DNA from: Mucilaginibacter psychrotolerans
Lineage (GTDB): Bacteria > Bacteroidota > Bacteroidia > Sphingobacteriales > Sphingobacteriaceae
DNA length: 64,000 bases
Reading direction: 5' to 3'
Assembly (NCBI RefSeq): GCF_004519315.1
Contig: NZ_SOZE01000004.1
Coordinates: 186,001 to 250,000, forward strand
This document shows positions 1-9,045 of the stretch, piece by piece. A program made the translations under genes and the position numbers. Position 1 is the stretch's first letter. Each line of letters starts with the position of its first letter. The notes beneath the pieces were generated by a model. The model did no database searches. It was not told the DNA's origin and was given only the letters and a program-made list of their open reading frames with translations.

Positions 1-2011
1 CAAACAACATCCACTCTTTTGATTTATTCATATTGGTTAACGCCGGCGTTTCTATGATGATGATATCATACTTGGTTTTCAACTCGTTGAAACGGCTGCG
101 GATGAAATTCTCGTCGCTCACCTCCAACAGGGTTACATCTCCGCCATGGTTGCCCAATACTGTAGTAGCACCAGAGAATCCCTCATAATTATCGGGATTA
201 TTTTTAAAATAATCTTCGATGTATAAACGGGGCTGTGCCGTAGCGGTAATAGTTGGGTTGGTAAAGTTACCATCTATCAACAACACTTTTTTGTTGATCA
301 TGGCGTAGGAGTAAGATAAGGCAATGGCCAGCACCGTTTTGCCCTCGTGGTTGTCCAGACTGGTTATAGCCAGTACTTTTTCCCCTTTCAATTCCTGGTC
401 TATCTCAAACCTTAACGACCTGATAAGCTCTTTAAAGAGCTTCATCTTTTCGCGGTGCTCTACGTCCCAAAGCTTCCTCAGATCCAGCGTGCCGCCGGTA
501 ACAGTATTGAGGTACCCAAGCGACGGCAGGTGGGTGCGAATAACCAGTTCGGCAGGTTGTTTGATGGTTTCATCCAAAAAGTACAGCACGAATAAAAACA
601 CCACGCAAACTACAAACATCCCAACACCGCTTATAATAATCAACAGCATTTTTTTTGATGGCTCGGCGGCATCGGGCGTGGCGTAATCTACCTGCCTTAG
701 TTTTATAGAGAAGGTTGATTTTAAGTTGGTCTCGTTGTACTTGGTTAGTACTTCCAGGTATTCTTTGCTGGCAATATCAAGCTCGAAATTGTATGTTTTT
801 ACGGTAGCATCAAACGGTACCAGGCGGTTGAAACGTGCATTAAGATCGTTAAGCGATTTGTCTATGGCTAATATGCTGTATTTGGCCAGATCGCGCGTTA
901 CTTCTAACGAGAGTTTTTGTGCAACAAGCGCATCCTTACCTGTTAATGGATTCGTAAGATACTTATCCGAAGTAAGGTTTAACTGTTGTGTAAGCTGCCT
1001 GGTTAGCGAATCTATCTGTACTTTGTATTGCGGCGCAAAATTACTGCGCACGTACAAATCTGTAAGTTGATGCAATTGATCCTGCGTGCCCACAGCAGCG
1101 GTGTTGTATTTATTAAGTGTAGCTTCTATGTAGCCGCGATCCTTAGGGTCAAATTTGTTATCAATATTCGCTAAGGCACCGTTGTAGCTTGCTACATCCT
1201 TTTGAGCCTGCTGTTTGCGGTCGCCGTAGGCAACTATCTGGTCGTAAATAGCTTTTGATTGCTCTTCCAGGTTCAGTACCCCGTTCCTGATCTTATAATC
1301 CTGCAGCTGGGCTGTTTTTTTGTTCAGCGCATCGCGTTTCTCTATAAGCAATTTTGCCAGAAAGGTAACCGCGTCTGTTTCGTTTTGCTTGATGGTGTGG
1401 GTATAGTAGCTAATAAATTCGCGGCAGAGCACGTTTACCACAAAGGCAGAAAGCTGCGGGTTTGGCGATTCATAACCAACGGTAATAAAGTCGCTATCCT
1501 CATCGCGGTTAATTTGTATGTCTTCGCGCAAACTGCGTTCATCGTACTTCATCGTTCGCAACAAATCGTTAAGCCCGTTCTCGTCCTTATTGTAAAAGTC
1601 CATGGCCTCCATGCGCTTGAATTTGCCCGAAAACAATTCTATCGCATGTTTTTTAGCCCCGGCGTTCATGCTGAGGAACAGCTTGCTGTAAGGTTTGAAT
1701 GGGGTAGGGCTGGTAAGATCGTGCAGGATGAGTTGGTACGACACCTGGTTAACGAGCTTCTTTAGCTTCATTATCTCGATAAGGTTGCTGAAGCTTTGGT
1801 TTATCTGCTGTGCCTGCGCCGCGCTATTGGTTTCCTTATCCAGCAAATGGCGCGATTCGTCTATAATACCGGTAGCTATCTGTGAAGTAGATACGTATTT
1901 ATCAGCCAGATTTTTTACCAGGAAATAGGAGATAATAATAGCAACAAGCGGAACAATTATCAGCAGGTTTTTATGTTTCCATAAAACTTTCAGAAAATTA
2001 GCAAACTCCAT
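1..2011 (-). CDS. Wzz/GumC-type polysaccharide chain-length protein with BY-kinase P-loop domain (3' end outside window)
   Basis: The frame is open from an ATG at 2011 to the window edge (670 codons), so the C-terminus is missing. The N-terminus has a Wzz start (MEFANFLKVLWKHKN), then a membrane segment at about residues 14-32, a long helical periplasmic region and a second membrane segment at about 455-477. A cytoplasmic nucleotide-binding part follows: a Wzc-like Walker A (HEGKTVLA, near residue 556) and a Walker A' (VLLIDGN) in which the usual second Asp is Asn. Family knowledge: such proteins set chain length and drive export of exopolysaccharide across the inner membrane. The start lies 4 bp after the stop of the TolC-like gene, so the two are probably co-transcribed. 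Whether a C-terminal Tyr cluster exists cannot be seen, so kinase activity is open. Confidence 0.9.
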   Translation of the reverse strand, partial: MEFANFLKVLWKHKNLLIIVPLVAIIISYFLVKNLADKYVSTSQIATGIIDESRHLLDKETNSAAQAQQINQSFSNLIEIMKLKKLVNQVSYQLILHDLTSPTPFKPYSKLFLSMNAGAKKHAIELFSGKFKRMEAMDFYNKDENGLNDLLRTMKYDERSLREDIQINRDEDSDFITVGYESPNPQLSAFVVNVLCREFISYYTHTIKQNETDAVTFLAKLLIEKRDALNKKTAQLQDYKIRNGVLNLEEQSKAIYDQIVAYGDRKQQAQKDVASYNGALANIDNKFDPKDRGYIEATLNKYNTAAVGTQDQLHQLTDLYVRSNFAPQYKVQIDSLTRQLTQQLNLTSDKYLTNPLTGKDALVAQKLSLEVTRDLAKYSILAIDKSLNDLNARFNRLVPFDATVKTYNFELDIASKEYLEVLTKYNETNLKSTFSIKLRQVDYATPDAAEPSKKMLLIIISGVGMFVVCVVFLFVLYFLDETIKQPAELVIRTHLPSLGYLNTVTGGTLDLRKLWDVEHREKMKLFKELIRSLRFEIDQELKGEKVLAITSLDNHEGKTVLAIALSYSYAMINKKVLLIDGNFTNPTITATAQPRLYIEDYFKNNPDNYEGFSGATTVLGNHGGDVTLLEVSDENFIRSRFNELKTKYDIIIIETPALTNMNKSKEWMLF

Positions 2012-2014
2012 TTT

Positions 2015-2695
2015 TTATTTAACCTCTTCTAATTTAACGCCCAAAACCTCCTCAAGGTTGGTTTTTGCGGTTAACATTGACAACTCTGCTGTCACTTTAA
2101 ATCCCCCCTGTTGGTAAAGGCTTGTAAGTGCCTCGTTATATACCTGGAATGTTGTTTCACCTTTTTGAAAGGAGTACTTCAATTGCTTTACCGCAGCCTG
2201 GCCATCTACAATAGCGCCAGATCGCAAACGCAAGTCGGCCTGGGCTGCAAGGTATTGGAAGTACAGGCGTTTTACAGTGGCCTCCAATGTTAAGTTATAC
2301 TCCTGCTGCTGAAACTCAGCTACCCTCACTGCCTCTTTTGCCCCGCGCGATGCAAACGGTTTAGCCAGAAACTGACCAATATTTATCGATACGCTTAGCT
2401 GGTAGCCATTAAAAATTGTTGGCTGTATTAAATTGAGCGAACTTTTTGGGCTGTATATGTAAGATGCCGTAAATGCATCCAACCACGAAACATTGGCCTG
2501 ATGATAAGCGGCCCTGGCCAGGTTTACCTGCGCCTGGCGTAATTTTATTTCGGGGTAGTTCTTTTTTGCTGTAGCAATTAGTTTTTCTAAGTACGGGTAG
2601 GAGATATCGGGTATTAATGATTCCTGCGCACGCAAGCCCTGCGTAGTTAATAAGGCCAGCAATAAAAGGCCATATAGTTTGAATCTGACAGACAT
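2015..2695 (-). CDS. Short TolC-family outer membrane efflux-like protein
   Basis: 226 residues with a signal peptide (hydrophobic residues 8-22, ending LRAQES). The helical pattern with 'KLRQAQVNLARAAYHQANVS' and 'YFQYLAAQADLRLRSGAI' is typical of an OEP/TolC repeat. Canonical TolC proteins have about 420-480 residues with two such repeats, so this protein is about half length. It sits between the initiating sugar transferase (5 bp upstream) and the Wzz/BY-kinase (4 bp downstream). This suggests a role as an outer-membrane or periplasmic part of polysaccharide export. If it forms a pore, more subunits than the TolC trimer would be needed; that is inference. No frameshift remnant of a second repeat is seen. 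Confidence 0.8.
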   Translation of the reverse strand: MSVRFKLYGLLLLALLTTQGLRAQESLIPDISYPYLEKLIATAKKNYPEIKLRQAQVNLARAAYHQANVSWLDAFTASYIYSPKSSLNLIQPTIFNGYQLSVSINIGQFLAKPFASRGAKEAVRVAEFQQQEYNLTLEATVKRLYFQYLAAQADLRLRSGAIVDGQAAVKQLKYSFQKGETTFQVYNEALTSLYQQGGFKVTAELSMLTAKTNLEEVLGVKLEEVK

Positions 2696-2700
2696 ATGAA

Positions 2701-3795
2701 TTAAACTTTCTCTTTTTGAAACATAGCAGGCACTGTACCCAGGATGATTTTAACATCCAGCCAAAACGAGTACTTCTGCGCATAAAAATTATCCAGTTTC
2801 TTTCGTTCGCGTTCGCTCATATCTTCCTTGCCGCGTTTGCTTATCTGCCAAAGGCCCGTTAAGCCCGCCGGGCCCAAAAAGCGCATCGACCACTCGTTGG
2901 AGGTGAGCATTTCGGCTTCATAAACAGGTAAAGGTCTGTTACCTACTACCGACATGTCGCCCCTTAGTATGTTGAACAACTGTGGCAATTCATCTAAACT
3001 ACTGTTACGTAGGAAATTGCCCAGTTTGGTAACGCGTGGGTCATTCTTTATTTTTACGAAGGCCGATTTAGTAGTGCCCGTTTCTTCGGCAGCGTACTGG
3101 TTGTTGGTAACCGCCATTTGCGCCAATAGTTGGTCTGCATCAGTACGCATCGAGCGGAATTTATAAAAATCGAATATTTTATAACCGGTGCCAACACGTT
3201 TGCTTTTGTAAAATATGGGGCCTTTAGAATCGAACTTAATAGCAATGGCCACAATAAGCATGACCGGCGAGAGACCGATAAGCATGGAGATGGAGATAAA
3301 CAAATCCAAAAAACGTTTGCCCGGTGGCATTTTATACGTGGTATCCACTTCCTTGGATAGCTCGAGCAGCCTTGGTTTTATCAGTTTGAACCTCACTAAA
3401 AAGTTGAGGCGTTCGCGCAAATCAGATGTGGAGAAGGGGTAGGTGTAAAAATCATGCAGCTTAAGCTTCATAGCCCGCTGTACCAATTTTTTATCGGTAC
3501 GGGTAGATAGCATTACGATGATAAGACCGTTCATTAGAAAGTTATCCCGCAGTTTTTCTACCAGTTCAAAGCATTTCTCATCCTTATCTACCTCTACCAA
3601 AATAATTTCGGGTATGGTGAGGATAGACTGATCGCCCAGGTAATCATCCAGGTCTTTCAGTGTATCGTTGAATACAATGCGGAAACTATCGCCAAGGTCT
3701 TTAGCGATGAGGTCCTTCAGTTCAAGCCCTGCATAGGCTATCCTGATTTGCGAACCCGAATTTTCGTTCCAATCAGTTGCTGTCTGACGCGTCAT
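2701..3795 (-). CDS. Pseudo-receiver fused to bacterial sugar transferase (initiating exopolysaccharide glycosyltransferase)
   Basis: 364 residues. Residues 17-140 look like a CheY-type receiver, but the phosphoacceptor position is Glu68 (in IILVEVDKD) and the conserved Lys before Pro-Phe is Tyr119 (TYPF), so it should not be phosphorylated normally. Residues 158-364 are a PF02397 bacterial sugar transferase: a membrane hairpin at about 163-187, KFRSMR at 212-217, DELPQLFNIL at 268-277 and the GDMSVVGNRP signature at 279-288. That family transfers a sugar phosphate to undecaprenyl phosphate to start polysaccharide synthesis at the inner membrane. The gene overlaps the upstream receiver gene by 23 bp, so they are very likely translationally coupled. 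Confidence 0.9.
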   Translation of the reverse strand: MTRQTATDWNENSGSQIRIAYAGLELKDLIAKDLGDSFRIVFNDTLKDLDDYLGDQSILTIPEIILVEVDKDEKCFELVEKLRDNFLMNGLIIVMLSTRTDKKLVQRAMKLKLHDFYTYPFSTSDLRERLNFLVRFKLIKPRLLELSKEVDTTYKMPPGKRFLDLFISISMLIGLSPVMLIVAIAIKFDSKGPIFYKSKRVGTGYKIFDFYKFRSMRTDADQLLAQMAVTNNQYAAEETGTTKSAFVKIKNDPRVTKLGNFLRNSSLDELPQLFNILRGDMSVVGNRPLPVYEAEMLTSNEWSMRFLGPAGLTGLWQISKRGKEDMSERERKKLDNFYAQKYSFWLDVKIILGTVPAMFQKEKV

Positions 3796-4162
3796 AAACT
3801 TGTAGGGCTTGGTTAATGGCTGTTTTTAAGGTTGTTGGATTGAAAGGCTTGTGGATATAGGCTTCTACTTTAAAGGGCATATTAGCCACCTGCTCTTCCA
3901 GGTCGTGCGCTGCCGATAGCATGATAACCGGTATATTGCGGTAAAAGCCGCTTATCTTTACGTTTTTGATGAAGGATTGGCCGTCGAAGTACGGCATCTG
4001 CAAGTCAGATATGATCAGTTTAGGTAGGTTGCCGTCTTCAAGCCAGCTAAAAGCCTCTATACCATTGTTTTTAACAACTATTTCGTAATCTTTGCTTAAT
4101 ATGAAGTTGAGCAGCTTTAATATACTCAAATCGTCATCAACAATTAATAGTGTTTTCTTCAT
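3773..4162 (-). CDS. Stand-alone response regulator (CheY-like receiver)
   Basis: 129 residues covering one receiver domain and nothing else. The acidic triad D9-D11, phosphoacceptor D53 (ISDLQMP), S83 (VIMLSA) and K105 (HKPF) are all present, so it should be phosphorylatable. It is the first gene of the exopolysaccharide operon read leftwards and its 3' end overlaps the pseudo-receiver/sugar transferase by 23 bp. No output domain is present; a plausible target is the neighbouring degenerate receiver or the BY-kinase, which is inference. No histidine kinase is adjacent. Confidence 0.93.
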   Translation of the reverse strand: MKKTLLIVDDDLSILKLLNFILSKDYEIVVKNNGIEAFSWLEDGNLPKLIISDLQMPYFDGQSFIKNVKISGFYRNIPVIMLSAAHDLEEQVANMPFKVEAYIHKPFNPTTLKTAINQALQVYDASDSN

Positions 4163-4294
4163 GCCGATAGTGTGGTGTTTCTGCTATAAATATGGTGCTT
4201 TTAAATCAAAAAACGGCAAAAAAAATATCTTAAAAACGAATTTCAGGTAATTAAATTCATTCTCAAATATTTGTAAAACTGGCCGATACACTAA

Positions 4295-4318
4295 TTACCC
4301 TACAGGGTATTTTTTTTA
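4295..4318. other. Short inverted repeat with T-tract between divergent genes
   Basis: ACCC-TACA-GGGT hairpin (with flanking T/A pairs) followed by eight T on the plus strand. It lies in the 279-bp gap between the divergent receiver gene and gluconokinase. It resembles a weak intrinsic terminator or leader attenuator for gluconokinase, but no plus-strand gene reads into it within the window. Confidence 0.3.
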
Positions 4319-4441
4319 AAAGTAGAGTAATTAATTTGGAAGTGTGCCCGTGCTTTACCGTTAATTCTCAAAATGTTGACAAATAATGCCGATGTGGAAT
4401 ACTTAATGCAATAACTTAGCCAGTATTTATTTTAGGCTATT

Positions 4442-5953
4442 ATGCATTTGCAACCTACGCAAAAATACTTCATCGGAATTGATTTGGGTACAGGAAGTAC
4501 CAAAGCTGTGGCGGTGGATGAGGCTGGCAAAACCCTTTGCACAGCGCAGCAGCATTACACCGCTTATAGCCCCGAGCCGGGCGTAAGCGAGCAGGATGCC
4601 ATACAGGTATGGGATGCATTTCTGCTATGTATCAATAATATAACCGGCCAGATGGGTACAGCGCCAGCGGCGGTAAGCTTCAGCGCGGCCATGCACAGCA
4701 TTATGCCGGTTGACGGCAACGGGCACCCCTTAGCCAAAGCCATGCTTTGGGCAGATACACGCAGTGGCGATATTGCCAGGGCGATTAGGGATAGTGTCGA
4801 TGGTGGGATAATTTACCGCAATACGGGTACTGCAATCTACGCTATGTCGCCACTGAGCAAATTGATATGGCTGTGCCAAAACCAGCCTGCTCTATTTGCA
4901 GCGGCGCATAAGTTTATCTCTATTAAAGAATATATATGGTACCGGCTTTTCGGTGTTTTTGAGGTAGATTATTCCATCGCTTCGGCTACAGGCTTGCTGG
5001 ATATAATACATTTAGACTGGTATGATGCCTCGCTAAGCCTTGCAGGGATAGAGCGCGACCGCTTGTCGCAGCCCGTAAGCACCGGGCATATGCGTTTTAC
5101 AGCCACCGCGCAGGGTTTGGCGCTGGGTGTAGATGCACAAACCGCCTTTGTTATTGGTTCCAGCGATGGCTGTTGCGCCAATTTGGGCGGCAATGCCGTG
5201 CGCCCCGGTGTAGCGGCGCTTACCATAGGTACCAGCGGTGCGGTTAGGGTAGGGAGTACCCAACCCGTGTATAATTATCAAGCCATGACGTTCAATTACC
5301 TGCTCAACGCCGAAACATTTATCTGCGGCGGAGCGGTGAACAACGGCGGTGCGGCTGTCGACTGGCTTATTAAAAGTTTTTTAAAATTAAGCATTACCGA
5401 CCAGAATTATGCGATGTTATTCGATAAGATAGATGCTGTAAATGCCGGGAGCGATGGACTCATCTTTTTACCTTACTTGTACGCCGAACGCGCCCCGGTT
5501 TGGGATGCCAAAAGCTCAGCCGCGTTTTTGGGTATCAATATTAAGCATCAGCAGCAACACTTTATGCGCGCCGCATTGGAGGGTATCTGCTTTGCCCTTT
5601 ACGATGTTTTGAACGCTGTTGAAGCATCGTCCGCTGAGCCGGTGAAAGAAATAGTAGTGAGCGGCGGCTTTATCAATTCGCCGGTATGGGTGCAGATATT
5701 GGCCGATATTACGGGCAAGAAATTGGTATTGCTGCAAGGCGGCGACTCATCTGCTATGGGCGCCATTTACCTGGCTATGCAGGCACTGGGGTTGGATGTA
5801 CAGGCTATATTGGATACCGAAACCGCCAACAGCGCCACGGTTGAGCCCAATGTACAAAGGCATCATACCTATGGGCGGATATTCCCCATCTATAAAAAAC
5901 TTTACAGCGATTTAAAGGATAGCATGCGGCTGATGCGCGATCTTAATTTATAA
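4442..5953 (+). CDS. FGGY-family carbohydrate kinase, probably gluconokinase
   Basis: 503 residues, the normal FGGY length. The N-terminal ATPase fold begins FIGIDLGTGSTKA (residues 10-22). The catalytic base is probably D242 in the stretch SSDGCCANLGG, followed by the TIGTSGAVRV phosphate loop, and the C-terminal half carries the EIVVSGGFINSPVW motif. Best guess for substrate is gluconate, giving 6-phosphogluconate, because the sequence style matches Bacteroidota proteins annotated so. Xylulose or another sugar cannot be excluded, since no transporter or pathway gene is next to it. Its 3' end overlaps the convergent gene by 6 bp. Confidence 0.85.
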   Translation: MHLQPTQKYFIGIDLGTGSTKAVAVDEAGKTLCTAQQHYTAYSPEPGVSEQDAIQVWDAFLLCINNITGQMGTAPAAVSFSAAMHSIMPVDGNGHPLAKAMLWADTRSGDIARAIRDSVDGGIIYRNTGTAIYAMSPLSKLIWLCQNQPALFAAAHKFISIKEYIWYRLFGVFEVDYSIASATGLLDIIHLDWYDASLSLAGIERDRLSQPVSTGHMRFTATAQGLALGVDAQTAFVIGSSDGCCANLGGNAVRPGVAALTIGTSGAVRVGSTQPVYNYQAMTFNYLLNAETFICGGAVNNGGAAVDWLIKSFLKLSITDQNYAMLFDKIDAVNAGSDGLIFLPYLYAERAPVWDAKSSAAFLGINIKHQQQHFMRAALEGICFALYDVLNAVEASSAEPVKEIVVSGGFINSPVWVQILADITGKKLVLLQGGDSSAMGAIYLAMQALGLDVQAILDTETANSATVEPNVQRHHTYGRIFPIYKKLYSDLKDSMRLMRDLNL

Positions 5954-6352
5954 GATCATCACCCCGGGCTTATTTACCAACGGCAGCTTGATGAAGTTAC
6001 CATCTACAATGCTCTCCGGCAGGAAGATAAATTTCTTATCGAAAATATCCGTGCCGATATAAAAGCTGAGCCAGTACTCGTTACTGAGGCCAAAGGTTGC
6101 CTCGTCTATCGGTTCAATCAGTTTAAACGACTGCGCAGGTATCAATGGGAATGCATGGCGCAAAATAGAAGTTTTCACCTGCTCGCCATTTTTTTCGCCG
6201 TAGCCTTTAGAGGTAATCAGCACGGTCTCCAACGGTACGTCTTTCTTATTGATGAGGTAAACGTACCATATTTTGCTCTCGGGCGTTTCGCTCTCGAGGG
6301 CCACGGCAATGCCAATATCTTTGACTACGTTTTGGGGGAGGTCTTTAATCAT
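5948..6352 (-). CDS. Conserved hypothetical protein
   Basis: 134 residues, with no signal peptide or membrane segment. Composition suggests a soluble beta-rich protein (alternating strands such as KIWYVYLINKK and YWLSFYIGTDIF). I do not recognise a domain. It lies tail to tail with gluconokinase (6-bp overlap) and starts just upstream of the palindromic element before topA on the same strand. Function unknown. Confidence 0.75.
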   Translation of the reverse strand: MIKDLPQNVVKDIGIAVALESETPESKIWYVYLINKKDVPLETVLITSKGYGEKNGEQVKTSILRHAFPLIPAQSFKLIEPIDEATFGLSNEYWLSFYIGTDIFDKKFIFLPESIVDGNFIKLPLVNKPGVMIL

Positions 6353-6360
6353 TTGTTAAA

Positions 6361-6443
6361 GTTAGAAATGTTATAAGGGTTAAAAAAGTTAAAAAGGCAC
6401 AAACTTCTTTAACCTTTATAACTCTTTTAACCCTCACAACTAA
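6361..6443. repeat. GTTAGAA-type imperfect palindrome 3' of topA
   Basis: Two arms built from short GTTA-rich units (GTTAGAAATGTTATAAGGGT on the left, and its imperfect complement ending CTCACAACTAAC on the right) surround a short centre. The same kind of element lies at 8931-9042 on the other side of topA. It ends 3 bp before the topA stop codon, so it may act as an mRNA 3'-end hairpin. Confidence 0.7.
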
Positions 6444-6446
6444 CTA

Positions 6447-8855
6447 TTATTTTTTCTTCGCTACCGCTTTCTTAGCCGGGGCTTTCTTTTTAGCAGGCGC
6501 TGCTTTTGCCGCTGGTGCCGCTCTGGCCTTGCCGAAACGCCCTTTTTTGGCATCTTTAGGCATCGCATCGGCCAGGGCTTTACACTGTTCGAAAGTAAGC
6601 GTAAGCGGATCTGTAATGTCTTTGGGTATCTTAACGTTCAGCTTGCCAAATTCAATATAGGGGCCCCAGCGACCGTTTAATACTTTTACAGTTTCATCTT
6701 CGGGGAAGGATTTGATCAGACGTTCGGCATCTTTTTTTCGCTTGGCCTCAATCAGTTCAATGGCCTGTTCTTCGGTAACATCCAGCGGGTCTATCTCTTT
6801 CGGCAACGATACGAACGCGCTGTTGTGGCTGATGTATGGCCCGAAACGGCCTATAGCTACCTTCATGGGTTTGCCTTCAAATTCGCCAACTACCTTAGGT
6901 AACTTGAATAATTCGAGTGCTTCCTCCAGCGATATGGTTTCGATACTTTGCCCCGTACGCAAGCTTGCGTACAGCGGTTTCTCTTCGTTTTCTTCGGTAG
7001 CGCTTTCGCCCACCTGTACAAACGGACCGTAGCGGCCTATACGTACCGACATTTTTTTGCCGCTCTCGGGGTGTACGCCCAATTCGCGCTCGCCGGTGGC
7101 TTTGTCGGCAGTTTCTATAGTACTTTGTACGTCTTTATGAAAAGGGTCGTAAAACGTGCGGATCATTTTGGTCCAGTCCTGCAGGCCCTGCGCAATCTCG
7201 TCAAACTGTTTCTCTACGCTGGCCGTAAAGTTAAAATCTACGATGCCCTGGAAATGCTGCACCAAAAAATCGTTCACCACTGCACCTATATCGGTAGGGA
7301 ACAGCTTGCCGCGCTCGGCACCGGTGTTCTCGCTTTTCTCTTCTTTGGTAATGTTTTCGTTCTTCAGCGTAAGCACCCTGAAGTTGCGTACGCGGCCCTC
7401 GCGCTCTTCCTTTACCACGTAACCGCGGTTTTGTATGGTAGAGATAGTAGGGGCGTAGGTAGATGGACGGCCAATGCCAAGCTCTTCCAGCTTCTTCACC
7501 AAACTTGCCTCAGTATAGCGCGCAGGCGGGCGACTGAAACGTTCGGTAGCCGTCATTTCCTGCAAATCCAATAGTTGGCCTTTGGTTAATGGGGGCAGTA
7601 TAGCATTTTCGCCATCGGCGGTTTGGTTATCTTCTTCATCGTCGTTGCTCTCCAGGTAAACCTTCAAAAAGCCGTCGAATTTCATCACCTCGCCATTGGC
7701 TGTGAGGTCTTCTTTACGGGTGGAGATGCCTATTTTGGCAACAGTTTTTTCAAACTGCGCTTCGCTCATCTGCGATGCGATAGCGCGTTTCCATATCAAT
7801 TCGTAAAGGCGTTTCTCACCCGATTCGCCATTGATGGTATGGTTGTTAAAGTAGGTAGGGCGGATGGCTTCGTGAGCCTCCTGCGCGCTGGCATTTTTGG
7901 TTTTGTACTTGCGGCTCTGGTGGTATTTATCGCCCCAGGCCGATACGATCTCGCTGGCTGCTGCCGCGATTGCGGTGTCAGACAGGTTTACCGAATCGGT
8001 ACGCATATAAGTGATATGCCCTGCTTCGTACAAGCGCTGTGCTACCTGCATGGTGCGTGCTACTGAATAGCCCAACTTGCGACTGGCTTCCTGCTGTAGG
8101 GTAGAGGTAGTAAAAGGCGCGGCAGGCGAACGCTTGGTTGGCCTGGTATCCAGCGATTTGATATCAAAGACAGCCTTTGCGCAATCCTGCAAAAACGTTT
8201 CGGCATCACCTTGTTGGGTAAAGCGCTCCGCCAGTTCTGCTTTAAAGGCATTTTTGCCCTTGCCGAATATGGCTACTATCTTAAAAGCTGCTTCTGATTT
8301 AAATTTATTTACCTCGCGTTCGCGGTCTACAATGAGGCGCACGGCAACAGATTGTACACGACCGGCAGACAGCGATGGTTTTACTTTTTTCCATAAAACG
8401 GGCGATAGCTCGAAACCCACTAATCGGTCTAAAACGCGGCGGGCCTGCTGGGCATTCACCAAATTGTAGTCGATTTTGCGCGGGTTATCTATGGCGCGTA
8501 AAATGGCTGGCTTGGTTATCTCGTGGAAAACAATGCGTTTGGTGGTGGCATCCTTAAGATTCAGGGTATCGAACAAGTGCCAGGAAATAGCTTCTCCCTC
8601 GCGGTCCTCATCGGACGCTAGCCACACCATGTCGGCTTCCTTGGCTAATTTCTTTAACTCGCTTACTACCTGCTTCTTATCGGCAGGTACTTCGTATCTT
8701 TGCTCGAAGTTGTTCTTGATATCGATGGCATCTTCAGACTTCACCAGGTCGCGAATGTGGCCATAGCTCGATTTTACGGTAAAGTCTTTCCCGAGGTATC
8801 CTTCGATGGTTTTGGCTTTCGCCGGAGATTCAACTATGAGTAAATTTTTAGCCAT
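6447..8855 (-). CDS. topA: DNA topoisomerase I
   Basis: 802 residues. Toprim domain at the N-terminus (LLIVESPAKAKTIEGYLG; metal-binding DEDREGE), the active-site Tyr in the ITYMRTDSVNLS motif near residue 290, then the type IA core. The C-terminal region holds repeated RxGPY motifs of the Toprim C-terminal repeat type rather than Cys4 zinc fingers. The last ~35 residues are a Lys/Ala/Pro-rich tail, typical of a disordered DNA-binding extension. It relaxes negative supercoils in the cytoplasm. Palindromic repeats of one family flank the gene on both sides. Confidence 0.97.
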   Translation of the reverse strand: MAKNLLIVESPAKAKTIEGYLGKDFTVKSSYGHIRDLVKSEDAIDIKNNFEQRYEVPADKKQVVSELKKLAKEADMVWLASDEDREGEAISWHLFDTLNLKDATTKRIVFHEITKPAILRAIDNPRKIDYNLVNAQQARRVLDRLVGFELSPVLWKKVKPSLSAGRVQSVAVRLIVDREREVNKFKSEAAFKIVAIFGKGKNAFKAELAERFTQQGDAETFLQDCAKAVFDIKSLDTRPTKRSPAAPFTTSTLQQEASRKLGYSVARTMQVAQRLYEAGHITYMRTDSVNLSDTAIAAAASEIVSAWGDKYHQSRKYKTKNASAQEAHEAIRPTYFNNHTINGESGEKRLYELIWKRAIASQMSEAQFEKTVAKIGISTRKEDLTANGEVMKFDGFLKVYLESNDDEEDNQTADGENAILPPLTKGQLLDLQEMTATERFSRPPARYTEASLVKKLEELGIGRPSTYAPTISTIQNRGYVVKEEREGRVRNFRVLTLKNENITKEEKSENTGAERGKLFPTDIGAVVNDFLVQHFQGIVDFNFTASVEKQFDEIAQGLQDWTKMIRTFYDPFHKDVQSTIETADKATGERELGVHPESGKKMSVRIGRYGPFVQVGESATEENEEKPLYASLRTGQSIETISLEEALELFKLPKVVGEFEGKPMKVAIGRFGPYISHNSAFVSLPKEIDPLDVTEEQAIELIEAKRKKDAERLIKSFPEDETVKVLNGRWGPYIEFGKLNVKIPKDITDPLTLTFEQCKALADAMPKDAKKGRFGKARAAPAAKAAPAKKKAPAKKAVAKKK

Positions 8856-8930
8856 TTAACAGGGATGTTTTTGCAAAGAAAACATAAAATGCGGTAGAAA
8901 CGCAAATTGTTTTTAGTTAAGGTTGGAAAT

Positions 8931-9042
8931 GTTAGAAGGGTTAGAGAGATTGGAAGTGTCGAAAAAGTTTGAAAACAGGTGGAAATGTGGCGTGGTATTA
9001 CGCAACTTTTTGAACCTTTTTAACCTCTTCAACGCTTCTAAC
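8931..9042. repeat. GTTAGAA-type palindrome between mnmA and topA
   Basis: Left arm 8931-8969 and right arm 9004-9042, each 39 nt, are imperfect reverse complements. Each arm is made of about ten-base units such as GTTAGAAGGG. It lies directly 3' of mnmA and upstream of topA, so it could be an mnmA terminator or carry the topA promoter region. Confidence 0.75.
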
Positions 9043-9045
9043 TTT

